From an uncultured Odoribacter sp. (GTDB taxonomy: Bacteria; Bacteroidota; Bacteroidia; Bacteroidales; Marinifilaceae): 64,000 bases of DNA. The position numbers and the translations under genes are program-made. Position 1 is the stretch's first letter, and each line of letters opens with the position of its first letter. Below the pieces are notes generated by a model that was given only the letters and a program-made list of their open reading frames with translations, was not told where the DNA came from and did no database searches. The stretch spans positions 372,001-436,000 of the forward strand of contig CALUKE010000001.1 of NCBI GenBank assembly GCA_944321165.1. Direction: 5' to 3'. Of the stretch, positions 48,001-56,039 are shown piece after piece.

Positions 48001-48615
48001 GAAAGCCTGCAATGCATCCATATCCACCAGTCCCTTGATATCTTCCATCTGCAATTCTTCGATCTTCTGAATTTCATGGGATGTACGGAAACCATCAAAG
48101 AAATTCACAAAGGGAACCCGTGATTTTATGGCCGTCAGATGAGAAACTGCCGAAAGATCCATTACTTCCTGAACAGAACCAGAAGCCAACATGGCGAAAC
48201 CGGTTTGACGTGCAGCATATACATCGGCATGATCACCGAAGATATTCAAGGCATGAGCTGCCAAAGCACGGGCGCTGACATGAAATACACAAGGCAATAA
48301 TTCTCCGGCAATCTTATACATATTCGGAATCATCAGCAACAATCCCTGTGATGCCGTGTAAGTCGTGGTCAATGCCCCAGCCTGCAACGATCCGTGTACA
48401 GCCCCGGCAGCCCCGGCTTCCGACTGCATTTCAATGACACGAACTGTTTCGCCGAACATATTTTTTCTGCCTTTCGCAGCCCACTCATCCACATTCTCTG
48501 CCATCGGAGAAGAGGGAGTAATCGGATAAATACACGAAACTTCACTGAACATATAAGCAATATGTGCAGCAGCCGCGTTACCATCACAAGTGATAAATTT
48601 TTTCTCTTTTGCCAT
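45079..48615 (-). CDS. nifJ: Pyruvate:ferredoxin (flavodoxin) oxidoreductase
   Basis: 1,178 residues, the usual length of the single-chain enzyme, which converts pyruvate and CoA to acetyl-CoA, CO2 and reduced ferredoxin. Order: domain I with IYPITPSSPMAE, CoA- and dimer-binding domains, an inserted ferredoxin domain with two [4Fe-4S] motifs (CIQCNQCAYVCP and CTGCGNCADICP), a third cluster site beginning CAGCGETPY, and the TPP-binding domain (GDGWAYDIGYGG, DTEVYSNTGGQ). It supplies the ferredoxin needed by the convergent bifurcating hydrogenase operon. Confidence 0.97.
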   Translation of the reverse strand: MAKEKKFITCDGNAAAAHIAYMFSEVSCIYPITPSSPMAENVDEWAAKGRKNMFGETVRVIEMQSEAGAAGAVHGSLQAGALTTTYTASQGLLLMIPNMYKIAGELLPCVFHVSARALAAHALNIFGDHADVYAARQTGFAMLASGSVQEVMDLSAVSHLTAIKSRVPFVNFFDGFRTSHEIQKIEELQMEDIKGLVDMDALQAFRDRALNSENPVTRGTAQNPDIYFQGREASNKYYDAVPDIVADYMDQISAITGRKYRPFDYYGAADAENIIIAMGSVTETIREVIDYENANGKKVGMIAVHLYRPFSAKYFMEAMPASVKRITVLDRTKEPGANGDPLYLDVRDLFYGKANAPIIVGGRYGMGSKDVTPAQIIAVYKNMERNEPKNQFTIGIVDDVTFRSLPAEEDVKMTPAGTYEAKFYGLGSDGTVGANKNSIKIIGGATDKYCQAYFAYDSKKSGGFTASHLRFGDAPIRSTYLITTPDFVACHVPAYIHMYDVLKGLQKGGSFLLNSIWDEEETKKHLPNHMKRYLAENEINFYIINGTKIGQELGLGNRTNTIMQSAFFKITNVIPYELAVSEMKHAIEKSYGKKGEAVVNMNYAAVDAGGKEGNLIKVTVPAEWKNLPDEEIKHDENRPEFIRKVVDVMNAQKGDELPVSAFNGYEDGTFPAGTAKFEKRGIAVNVPEWQVENCIQCNQCAYVCPHAAIRPFLLSDEEVAAAPAGTQVKPTIGKELAGYKFRMQVSPLDCTGCGNCADICPAKNKALVMKPLESQMEEEIRWEYMDKKVGYKKVVEPNNVKNSQFTQPLFEFSGACAGCGETPYIKLISQLFGERMMVANATGCSSIYGGSAPSTPYCKNYESGRGPAWANSLFEDNAEYGFGMAEGANRLRERVKRLAEENLSSFSASTQEAVQAWIEAYADGDKTLAVSDAMAAALVKENTPAAQELLKLKNYFTKKSQWIFGGDGWAYDIGYGGLDHVIASGQDVNILVVDTEVYSNTGGQSSKSTPAGAVAKFAASGKRIRKKDLGMMAMSYGYVYVAQVAMGANQAQYMKALKEAEAYPGPSLIIAYAPCINHGLKASMGKSQQEEKKAVECGYWQLYRYNPQLEAEGKNPFQLDSKEPDYSKFRDFLMGEVRFNSLMKAIPEEAERLFQETENDAKWKLNGYKRLAAMEYGK

Positions 48616-48697
48616 CGTTATAAAATTAAATTTATTTACTTTTTAATTGAATCCCAGTTTTCGGTTTTCAATTGATCAGTTGATTGTTATGCTCTCT

Positions 48698-49876
48698 TTA
48701 ATAAGTAAATCCGGCCAACCAAAGCGGAATGATATTTCCTTTTCCCCGTTCGATCATGTCTTCCATGACAATCAGCGAAGTATCGAATTTCCGTCCTTCC
48801 CCTTCCCCACAAACCACAATCGGAAATTTTTCATCGACCCAAAAATCTGCTTTCTCCAGATAGGCAATCCGACTCATCGGACATAGCTGACTCAGGAAAA
48901 ACGATTTTCTTTGTACGGACATATCTACATCTTCCAGGCAGACCGCATTTAATAAATTCGGATTATGAATATATAGTTTCTTCGGTTTCTTTCCACAATC
49001 GTCATCATCACCGGCTTCATACAACAAAGTCAACAAACGGGCATTCTTCATATAATTCAGATAATTGAGCACCGTTGCACGGGAAACCCCGATCATTCCA
49101 CTCAATTTACTGACATTCACATTGCAGGTCGAATCCTTTGCTGCGATATACAACAGTTGCTTCAATTTAACCAAATATTTCAAATCGATCTGACTCGCAT
49201 AAGGGATATCAAACTCCAAAGTCAGATTGATATTCTTCAATAAATAATCGATATGAGACTTCTCTTCCAAATAAATCGGATAATAACCGTATTCCAGGTA
49301 ATTGTTGAAATAAGCCAGCGGACGAACCCTTCCCAATATCTTCTCCACAATCTCTTCATGATGCGCCACAATCTCTTCGAAAGAATATACGGGAAACTCC
49401 TGATGAGTCTCCAACTCCAGAAATTCCCGAAAAGAAAGACCGCTCAAATTATACATATCCACAATACCTTTCAAATACGGATTGGATTTGATCCGCACAA
49501 TCGAAGAGGCCGTAAAAATAATCTGCAGATCAGAAAAAGCATCGTAACAGGCTTTCAACTCCTTATCCCAATCAGGATATTTATGCGCCTGATCAAGCAA
49601 CAGCACTTTTCCACCCAATTTGTAAAAATGTTCGACAAAATGAAACAATCCATCTGTCACAATAAATAAATTATTGACATTTACATACAAACATGAATTA
49701 TCCTGAGGATGGTATTCCCGACTGTAATCCAACAAAAAATTCGTTTTCCCCACACCCCGACTTCCTTTCACAGCAATCAAACGACTGTTCCGGTTTATCC
49801 GGTCCATCAACCCCCGACGGATCATGGAGGTCCTATCTTGCAATAAAGCAATATGTGTTGAAACCAAACTATTCAT
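48698..49876 (-). CDS. AAA ATPase with DUF4143 domain
   Basis: 392 residues from the ATG at 49876, just behind a well-formed promoter; the open frame upstream has no coding character. N-terminal P-loop ATPase (AAA_14 type): Walker A KGSRGVGKTN (about 35-44), Walker B KVLLLDQAHKYP, sensor-like IIFTASSIVRI, then a C-terminal DUF4143 region with a winged-helix look (VNVSKLSGMIGVSRATVLNYLNYM) and an REase-like end (KADFWVDEKFPIVVCGEG). Such genes are common, mobile and of unknown role in Bacteroidetes. The operator-like dyad in the promoter suggests control, perhaps by itself. Confidence 0.88.
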   Translation of the reverse strand: MNSLVSTHIALLQDRTSMIRRGLMDRINRNSRLIAVKGSRGVGKTNFLLDYSREYHPQDNSCLYVNVNNLFIVTDGLFHFVEHFYKLGGKVLLLDQAHKYPDWDKELKACYDAFSDLQIIFTASSIVRIKSNPYLKGIVDMYNLSGLSFREFLELETHQEFPVYSFEEIVAHHEEIVEKILGRVRPLAYFNNYLEYGYYPIYLEEKSHIDYLLKNINLTLEFDIPYASQIDLKYLVKLKQLLYIAAKDSTCNVNVSKLSGMIGVSRATVLNYLNYMKNARLLTLLYEAGDDDDCGKKPKKLYIHNPNLLNAVCLEDVDMSVQRKSFFLSQLCPMSRIAYLEKADFWVDEKFPIVVCGEGEGRKFDTSLIVMEDMIERGKGNIIPLWLAGFTY

Positions 49877-49893
49877 AATACGATTTTGCCATA

Positions 49894-49924
49894 CAAAGAT
49901 AGAACTAAAAGACATAAATTGCAA
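49894..49924 (-). promoter_or_regulatory. Promoter of the AAA ATPase gene
   Basis: Minus-strand TTG (49924-49922), 20-bp spacer, TATCTTTG (49901-49894): full consensus. The transcript would begin about 10-15 nt before the ATG, leaving almost no leader. Confidence 0.7.
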
Positions 49925-49941
49925 TCTGTGGATTGCAATTT
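49916..49941. promoter_or_regulatory. Perfect 11-bp dyad over the -33 box: operator candidate
   Basis: AAATTGCAATC - TGTG - GATTGCAATTT, a perfect inverted repeat with a 4-bp spacer whose left arm contains the -33 TTG of the AAA ATPase promoter. A dimeric repressor bound here would block RNA polymerase. On RNA it would lie upstream of the transcript, so a hairpin role is unlikely. The rest of the 49.9-50.1 kb gap is AT-rich and shows no gene. Confidence 0.5.
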
Positions 49942-50102
49942 TATTTGTAAAGTGTAATTTAGACTTATTACAAATACACAAAATAGCAGAAAAACCAAAG
50001 AAAAACTACCTATTTAAAACAAGTAAATTGATTTCTCTTACAATTTGAAACCCAAGAAAAGTTTTTTCAAAAGAAATAAAAGCAAGACTATACATTAAAA
50101 TT

Positions 50103-50145
50103 CCGTCCGCGCTTATTGACTCGACAGACAATGAAACGCGGACGG
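50103..50145 (-). terminator. GC-rich hairpin downstream of rho
   Basis: 9-bp stem CCGTCCGCG / CGCGGACGG with a 25-nt loop, 27 bp after the rho stop and followed on the minus strand by AATTTT. It reads as an intrinsic terminator, though the long loop is unusual. Confidence 0.55.
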
Positions 50146-50171
50146 GAAACAGACATCAGAATGGGTATCGG

Positions 50172-52094
50172 CTATTTATCATTCATTGAGATCAAAAATT
50201 CTTCATTCGACTTTGTCTTTTCAAGTCGATCTTTTACGAACTGCATTGCCTCAACAGAATTCATATCTGTCAAATAATTACGCAAGATCCAGATTCGATT
50301 GAGGGTATATTCTTCCAACAGCAAATCTTCCCGACGGGTACTGGAAGCAGTGATATCCACCGCCGGATAAATCCGTTTATTCGACAGTTTGCGATCCAAT
50401 TGCAATTCCATGTTACCGGTTCCTTTAAACTCTTCGAAGATCACATCATCCATTTTAGAACCGGTTTCAGTCAAGGCTGTAGCCAAAATCGTCAGAGAAC
50501 CGCCTCCTTCAATATTCCGGGCAGCTCCGAAGAAACGTTTGGGTTTGTGTAAGGCGTTGGCATCAACACCTCCCGACAACACTTTGCCGGATGCCGGCGA
50601 TACAGTATTGTATGCCCGAGCCAAACGGGTAATGGAATCCAACAAGATCACCACGTCATGACCGCATTCCACCATTCTCTTTGCTTTTTCCAATACAATA
50701 TTAGCCACCTTTACGTGTCTTTCGGCCGGTTCGTCAAAAGTAGAAGATATCACTTCCGCCTTTACACTCCGTGCCATATCGGTCACCTCTTCCGGACGTT
50801 CGTCAATCAGCAGAATAATCAAGTACACCTCAGGATGATTAGCCGCAATGGCATTGGCTATTTCCTTCAGCAGCACAGTCTTACCTGTTTTTGGCTGAGC
50901 AACGATCAGCCCCCGTTGTCCTTTGCCGATCGGTGCAAACATATCGACAACACGTGTAGAAATCGTCGCCTTTCCATTTCCGGTAATATTGAATTTTTCA
51001 TTTGGAAACAAAGGTGTCAGGTGATCGAAAGGTATCCGGTCCCGAACGGCATCCGGAGATTTTCCGTTAATTTTTTCCACCTTGATCAAAGGAAAATATT
51101 TTTCACCTTCTTTGGGTGGCCGCACCGTACCTTCTACCGTATCACCCGTCTGCAGACCAAACAACTTGATCTGGCTTTGGGATACATAAATATCATCCGG
51201 AGAATTCAGATAATTATAATCGGCTGAACGCAAAAATCCATAACCGTCCGGCATGATTTCCAACACACCGGAATTCAAAATAATTCCCTCGAATTCATAA
51301 TATTTATCACGTTTGTCAAAACGCATCCGGTTGGGATTCGCATTGCCATTCGCTGCATTATTCTCAGCATGATTATCTTCATAACGATTGGCTTCGTAAC
51401 GGTTTTCTTCCAAACGATTTTCCACCGCCTCCGGCATACCTTGCAACTGGGTCTCCGGCAAAGTATCCTGTCGTTCATCATAACTTTCCTTCTCAAATTC
51501 ATCCTCCATTGCGATGCCAAAATCCAAGTCTTTTTCAATCACATCTTCATGGACAAAACGATTCGGACGTTCTTTGGAAAAGGTATTTGGTTGCTTCTTC
51601 ACAAATTCCTTCCGACCATTATTCCAACGGTCCTCCCGATTATTTTTATTGGAACGGAAATCTTCCCGTTTACGCTCTTCTTTCCGGTTCTCTTCATCCT
51701 TCCGGATTTCTTCCTCCGTTGGATTTTCTCTCTTGATTTCCTCCCGTACAAGTTCATCTTTCTTGATCTCTTCCTTCTTTATCTCCTTTTCCTTCTTACC
51801 ATCATCCCGACGGGCAAACTTTTGTATGCCACCCTTGGAATCTCCCACTTTTTCTACACCAGAACGCATCACCCGGATTCTCGGCTTCTTTTCTTTTTTC
51901 TCAACAGGAGTCGCCACCTCTTGCACGACAGGCTCTACTGTCTCTGCCTGAGCAGCCAACACAGCCTGTTGATCCAATATTTTATAGATCAATTCTTGTT
52001 TTTTATAAGATTCTACACGCTTTATATTCAACGTTTTAGCAATTTGCCGCAAATCAGCCAGCAATTTGTCATTTAATTCCAGAATGTCATACAT
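50172..52094 (-). CDS. rho: Transcription termination factor Rho with large disordered N-terminal insert
   Basis: 640 residues from the ATG at 52094 ([15 protein letters not shown]); E. coli Rho has 419. Rho_N helices at 1-45, then an about 215-residue low-complexity region rich in Lys, Glu, Arg and Asn ([26 protein letters not shown]), the CSD-type RNA-binding fold (about 265-345, [13 protein letters not shown]), and the RecA-like motor with Walker A AQPKTGKT (399-406), Walker B VVILLDS and the R-loop region. Work on Bacteroides thetaiotaomicron tied such a Rho insert to phase separation and gut fitness. A full consensus promoter precedes it. Confidence 0.96.
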   Translation of the reverse strand: MYDILELNDKLLADLRQIAKTLNIKRVESYKKQELIYKILDQQAVLAAQAETVEPVVQEVATPVEKKEKKPRIRVMRSGVEKVGDSKGGIQKFARRDDGKKEKEIKKEEIKKDELVREEIKRENPTEEEIRKDEENRKEERKREDFRSNKNNREDRWNNGRKEFVKKQPNTFSKERPNRFVHEDVIEKDLDFGIAMEDEFEKESYDERQDTLPETQLQGMPEAVENRLEENRYEANRYEDNHAENNAANGNANPNRMRFDKRDKYYEFEGIILNSGVLEIMPDGYGFLRSADYNYLNSPDDIYVSQSQIKLFGLQTGDTVEGTVRPPKEGEKYFPLIKVEKINGKSPDAVRDRIPFDHLTPLFPNEKFNITGNGKATISTRVVDMFAPIGKGQRGLIVAQPKTGKTVLLKEIANAIAANHPEVYLIILLIDERPEEVTDMARSVKAEVISSTFDEPAERHVKVANIVLEKAKRMVECGHDVVILLDSITRLARAYNTVSPASGKVLSGGVDANALHKPKRFFGAARNIEGGGSLTILATALTETGSKMDDVIFEEFKGTGNMELQLDRKLSNKRIYPAVDITASSTRREDLLLEEYTLNRIWILRNYLTDMNSVEAMQFVKDRLEKTKSNEEFLISMNDK

Positions 52095-52169
52095 AAAAAT
52101 TATGCTATGGATTTTTGATTTGTAAGAAATAATCATCCGAACGAAGCCGAATGGAATTGAATTATGCCA

Positions 52170-52200
52170 CAAAAGTAAGAAAAAAAGTTCATCTCCCAAA
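52170..52200 (-). promoter_or_regulatory. Promoter of rho
   Basis: Minus-strand TTTG (52200-52197), 19-bp spacer, TACTTTTG (52177-52170): an exact match to the Bacteroidetes consensus. Leader of about 70 nt, which excludes starts further upstream. Confidence 0.75.
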
Positions 52201-52277
52201 TAGATTTGATTATTTAAAATCAATCGAATTTATTTCAGTTCCCGGCAGAATTTCTTAGAGAATTAAAGAGAAATCAT

Positions 52278-52285
52278 TATTTTTG
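52278..52285 (+). promoter_or_regulatory. -7 promoter box for tatA-tatC
   Basis: TATTTTTG, exact TAnnTTTG, 20 bp before the tatA ATG. No clear -33 TTG. Confidence 0.5.
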
Positions 52286-52304
52286 TACGATAAAAGATGA
52301 AAAC

Positions 52305-52505
52305 ATGGAAAGATTACTGATTTTCGGAGGATTTGGTGGACAAGAGATTTTTTTTATCGCATTAATTGTACTTTTACTTTTCGGAGGCCGAAAAATTCCG
52401 GAATTAATGAAAGGTTTGGGAAAAGGCATTAGAAGCTTCAAAGACGGTATGAACGGAGTGGAAAATGATCTGAACCCGGACAACAACGATAAAAAGTCAC
52501 ATTGA
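52305..52505 (+). CDS. tatA: Sec-independent translocase subunit TatA
   Basis: 66 residues: one membrane helix (about 10-26, GGQEIFFIALIVLLLFGG), the hinge FGGRKIPELMKGLGKGIRSFKDG amphipathic helix typical of TatA, and an acidic/Asn-rich tail. It oligomerises around TatC to pass folded proteins across the inner membrane. tatC follows 4 bp later; no tatB is present, as in minimal TatAC systems. Confidence 0.95.
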   Translation: MERLLIFGGFGGQEIFFIALIVLLLFGGRKIPELMKGLGKGIRSFKDGMNGVENDLNPDNNDKKSH

Positions 52506-52509
52506 AAAC

Positions 52510-53310
52510 ATGCAAGAAGTGAACGAAAAAGAAATGACTTTCTGGGATCACCTGGATGAGCTCAGGAAAGTCATTTTTCGTATTGCCATAGTTGTCGTCG
52601 CATTCGCTTGTCTCGCATTCCTGAACAAGGAACTTTTATTCGACTTCATACTGGCACCTCAACGTTCGGATTTTATCCTATATCGTCTTTTCAACCGAAT
52701 GGCGGAGAGTCTTTCCATGCCCTCCCTGCACATCGATGATTTTCACGTCGAACTGATCAATACACAACTGACTTCCCAGTTCATGATCCACATGAGTATG
52801 TCATTCTACACCGGCCTGCTGCTGGCATCTCCCTACATCATATACATGCTGTTCGGTTTTATCAGCCCAGCCCTTCACACCTCCGAGCGCAAGGTATGCC
52901 TAAAAATCATGATACCGGCATTTCTGCTTTTCATCACCGGTATTCTGTTGAATTATTATGTCATTTTCCCGCTCTCTTTCCGTTTTCTGGCCACTTATCA
53001 AGTCAGCGAAATCGTCGCCAATAAAATCAACATATCCTCCTACATCAGCAGTTTTACCATGTTGTCACTACTGTTGGGGGCTGCATTCGAAATACCGATC
53101 GTCGCTTACCTTTTATCTAAATTGGGACTGATTTCCCCTCAAATGTTAAAAAAATACCGAAAACATGCCCTGGTTGCCATTCTGGTCGTTGCAGCCGTCA
53201 TCACCCCAACATCCGATATATTTACTCTCCTACTCGTTTCCATTCCACTCTATCTGCTTTACGAATTAAGCATTGGGGTCACCCGTAAAAGCCAAAGAAA
53301 AACAGCATAA
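52510..53310 (+). CDS. tatC: Sec-independent translocase subunit TatC
   Basis: 266 residues with six hydrophobic segments. The N-terminal MTFWDHLDELRKVIFRI is the conserved TatC cytoplasmic motif that binds twin-arginine signals; the FISPALHTSERK segment after helix 2 and the later PTSDIFTLLLVSIPLYLLYE are also characteristic. It ends in a terminator. A Tat-signal glycosidase is encoded one gene away on the other strand. Confidence 0.96.
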   Translation: MQEVNEKEMTFWDHLDELRKVIFRIAIVVVAFACLAFLNKELLFDFILAPQRSDFILYRLFNRMAESLSMPSLHIDDFHVELINTQLTSQFMIHMSMSFYTGLLLASPYIIYMLFGFISPALHTSERKVCLKIMIPAFLLFITGILLNYYVIFPLSFRFLATYQVSEIVANKINISSYISSFTMLSLLLGAAFEIPIVAYLLSKLGLISPQMLKKYRKHALVAILVVAAVITPTSDIFTLLLVSIPLYLLYELSIGVTRKSQRKTA

Positions 53311-53340
53311 AAAAAGAGTGCCTGAGTTGTTCAGGCACTC
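53311..53340 (-). terminator. Terminator of the MFS/GH125/GH43 operon (also behind tatC)
   Basis: 10-bp stem GAGTGCCTGA / TCAGGCACTC with a 5-nt loop. On the minus strand it is followed by a run of T (the A-run behind tatC), so it mainly serves the minus-strand operon; on the plus strand no T-run follows. Confidence 0.8.
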
Positions 53341-53361
53341 GGTTCTCTGCTGAAAATAGAT

Positions 53362-54522
53362 TTATTTTTTCGCTACTTTTATACCATAGGAACAAAATAA
53401 CAGATAAAGAGTACAAACAGCAATTACAATCACGGAACCGCTTTGACTTCCGACGATATCCGCACAGATTCCCATCAAGGGAGGAGCAATGGCACCGCCA
53501 GCTACTCCAGTAATCATCAGTCCGGAAATCTCATTGGCTTTTTCCGGACGCGCCTGAATAGCCATGGAATAAATCACGGCAAAAATACTGGAAGCAGTAA
53601 AGGCAATGATACAAACCAAAGTCAAAATACTTGCCTGACTGTTTGCAAACCACAATCCACAAACGGCAATCATGGCAATGATCATATTGATCCGGAAATA
53701 TCCCTTTTCAGACAGTTTAGCCAGCAAAAAGGCGCCACACAAAGTTCCCAACGTACGGGCAGCAAAATACCAACTGGTACCATATCCCGCACTTTCGGTA
53801 GAAATCCCGGGTACCCGTTCCAGTAACAACTTCGGAGTGACAGTATTCATCCCCACATCCAAACCTACTACACACAAAATACCGAAAAACAACAGCAAAA
53901 TCTTATTGTCACCCAACAATTTTAAGGTCGCCGGAAAAGATGATGTCGTACTTTCCGCTTTTTCCCGCTGAATTGGAGTCAGACACAGCCATGCCGACGA
54001 AATCAAGGTGATCACAGCATAAATTGGAAACATCAAAGTCCAGTCCCCCAAAGTAGCAGAACAATATCCAGCCAACAACGGACCGACAAAAGAGGAAATC
54101 GCTTTCACGAACTGACCGGCTGTCAAACTGCTGGTCAAGCCTTTGCCCTGTACGACATTAGCCAACAAAGGATTCAAAGACACCTGCAAAATGGTATTCC
54201 CGATTCCCAGCAATGCAAAGGCAACATAACAGGAAACCTCACTGAAATTGATAAAAGGCAATACCATGCCCGCAAAAGTGAAAAACATGCTCAGCAATAC
54301 CGTATTTTTTCGTCCCATACGGTTCATCAGCATGGCTGTCGGCACGGATAAAATAAAAAACCAAAGAAATACCATGGAGGGTAAAAATCCAGCCTGAGTC
54401 TCGGTCCATTGGAATTGTTCTTTGGCATAGGTAACGGAAATACCCACCAAATCACAAAACCCCATGATGAAAAAACCGAACATGACAGGCAAAATGTAGA
54501 TAAATTTGTTCTTTTGTTCCAT
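53362..54522 (-). CDS. Major facilitator superfamily sugar transporter
   Basis: 386 residues with about 12 membrane segments and the MFS loop motif MNRMGRKNTVLL after helix 2. The N-terminus (FFIMGFCDLVGISVTYAKEQFQW) resembles the FucP/sugar:H+ symporter branch common in Bacteroidetes glycan loci. It is the last gene of an operon with GH125 and GH43-like genes, 11 bp behind GH125, so it likely imports the released monosaccharide or a disaccharide. Confidence 0.88.
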   Translation of the reverse strand: MEQKNKFIYILPVMFGFFIMGFCDLVGISVTYAKEQFQWTETQAGFLPSMVFLWFFILSVPTAMLMNRMGRKNTVLLSMFFTFAGMVLPFINFSEVSCYVAFALLGIGNTILQVSLNPLLANVVQGKGLTSSLTAGQFVKAISSFVGPLLAGYCSATLGDWTLMFPIYAVITLISSAWLCLTPIQREKAESTTSSFPATLKLLGDNKILLLFFGILCVVGLDVGMNTVTPKLLLERVPGISTESAGYGTSWYFAARTLGTLCGAFLLAKLSEKGYFRINMIIAMIAVCGLWFANSQASILTLVCIIAFTASSIFAVIYSMAIQARPEKANEISGLMITGVAGGAIAPPLMGICADIVGSQSGSVIVIAVCTLYLLFCSYGIKVAKK

Positions 54523-54533
54523 TTTTCAATCAA

Positions 54534-56000
54534 TTACAAATTATTTAATAAAGATATCTTTTTTTCTTCCACCAAATGTACGATCAACTCTCCGAACAGG
54601 GTATTTGCCCACGCAAACCAGCTACGGGTAAATTTCACCGGATTGTCTTTATGGAAAGACTCATGCATCTTGCCCGTACCTCCGTCGGTATCCCGCAACA
54701 TCCGGAGACATTGCCTGATCTCACCGTCATTCGTCGATGTAAAGGCTCGCATAATGATACTCATCGGCCAGATCATGTCATAACCGATATGCGGTCCGCC
54801 AATTCCTTCTCCCGCCTTTCCCTTGAAAAAATAAGGATTGTCCTGACTCCAAATCATACGACGGGTATTCTGATACACCGGATCATTCACCGAAACAGTC
54901 TTTAGATAGGGCATGGCCAACAAACTGGGAACATTGGCATCATCCATGAAATAGTTATTTCCAAAACCGTCGACCTCAAAAGGATATACCTTTCCATATT
55001 TCGGATGATTCACAATGGCATAACGGTTGATCGCAGCTTGTACCTCATCGGCCAAAGCCATACACTGTGAAGCAAAATCACTGTCACCATGCACCTTGTC
55101 GGAAATCTCCGCTACCTGTTTCAAAGAAGCGACAGCAAAAAAATTGGAGGGAATCAAAAATCCGAAGGTCGTCGCGTCATCCGAAGGCCGGAAAGAAGAA
55201 ACAATCAATCCCACCGGATTCACTGGATTTCCCCAACCATCATTGTTCAGCGTATCCAGTTGACGCTCGGTCTTGCGTTGGAAACGATACGGCCCGGTCC
55301 CTTCTTTCCGCTGCTGCTCCTTAAAAGTCTGCAGCACCAAACGCATTGACTTTCTCCACTCTTCATCAAACACACTGCTGTCTCCCGTAGTCTTCCAATA
55401 ATGATGAGCCAAACGAATCGGATAACACAAAGAATCGATTTCCCATTTACGCTCATGTACATATGGCTTCATTTCCGTCAAATCGGTTGCCCATTCGCTC
55501 GATTCGGCCCCATGAGTGAAAGCGTTTGCATAACGGTCGATCTGAATCAATTTGGTTTGCCGGTTTATTACTCCGGCAATCAACAAACGCAGAGGTTCAT
55601 CTTTTTTGCACAAAGCTACATATGGCCAAACCTGAGCCCCCGAATCCCTCAGCCACATGGCATCAATATCACCGGTAATGACAAAAGTATCGGGTTTACC
55701 GTTGATCATTTGGAAACTGACTGTAGTATCCAATGTATTCGGGAAACAGTTTTCAAACATCCAGGCTAATTTCGGATCTTTCAGTTTTTTCTTCGTGGCG
55801 GCAATCACCTCTTCCACAGCCTTGGAGGTAAAGTGACGTTCCTCCAGTTTCGGCCGTTGGGAAACATATCCCTCGACATCAGCCAGGATTCCGCCACGAG
55901 GTTCTTTATTTCCCATCATTGCTTTCAGGGGGGAGGTTCCCATCGCCGCAGCAGCGATAGCCAAACCGCTTTTCTTAATAAAATCTCTCCTTGTTACCAT
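54534..56000 (-). CDS. GH125 exo-alpha-1,6-mannosidase with twin-arginine signal
   Basis: 488 residues. N-terminal Tat signal VTRRDFIKKSG followed by a hydrophobic AIAAAAMG core and an SPLKA cleavage-like site; the twin arginines are R4-R5. The mature part shows GH125 motifs, notably GDIDAMWLRDSGAQVWPYV and GGPHIGYDMIWPMSII. Family members remove non-reducing alpha-1,6-mannose with inversion. Export in folded form through TatAC, encoded nearby, is predicted. In an operon with a GH43-like lipoprotein and an MFS permease. Confidence 0.92.
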   Translation of the reverse strand: MVTRRDFIKKSGLAIAAAAMGTSPLKAMMGNKEPRGGILADVEGYVSQRPKLEERHFTSKAVEEVIAATKKKLKDPKLAWMFENCFPNTLDTTVSFQMINGKPDTFVITGDIDAMWLRDSGAQVWPYVALCKKDEPLRLLIAGVINRQTKLIQIDRYANAFTHGAESSEWATDLTEMKPYVHERKWEIDSLCYPIRLAHHYWKTTGDSSVFDEEWRKSMRLVLQTFKEQQRKEGTGPYRFQRKTERQLDTLNNDGWGNPVNPVGLIVSSFRPSDDATTFGFLIPSNFFAVASLKQVAEISDKVHGDSDFASQCMALADEVQAAINRYAIVNHPKYGKVYPFEVDGFGNNYFMDDANVPSLLAMPYLKTVSVNDPVYQNTRRMIWSQDNPYFFKGKAGEGIGGPHIGYDMIWPMSIIMRAFTSTNDGEIRQCLRMLRDTDGGTGKMHESFHKDNPVKFTRSWFAWANTLFGELIVHLVEEKKISLLNNL

Positions 56001-56039
56001 ATGTATGTATTAATAATGAATATCGATTTCTTTACCATT

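Noticed and set aside
51369..52076. 235-codon hydrophobic open frame opposite the Rho insert
   Set aside because: Its Phe/Leu/Ile-rich sequence is the direct complement of the Lys/Glu-rich insert, so apparent membrane segments are an artefact.
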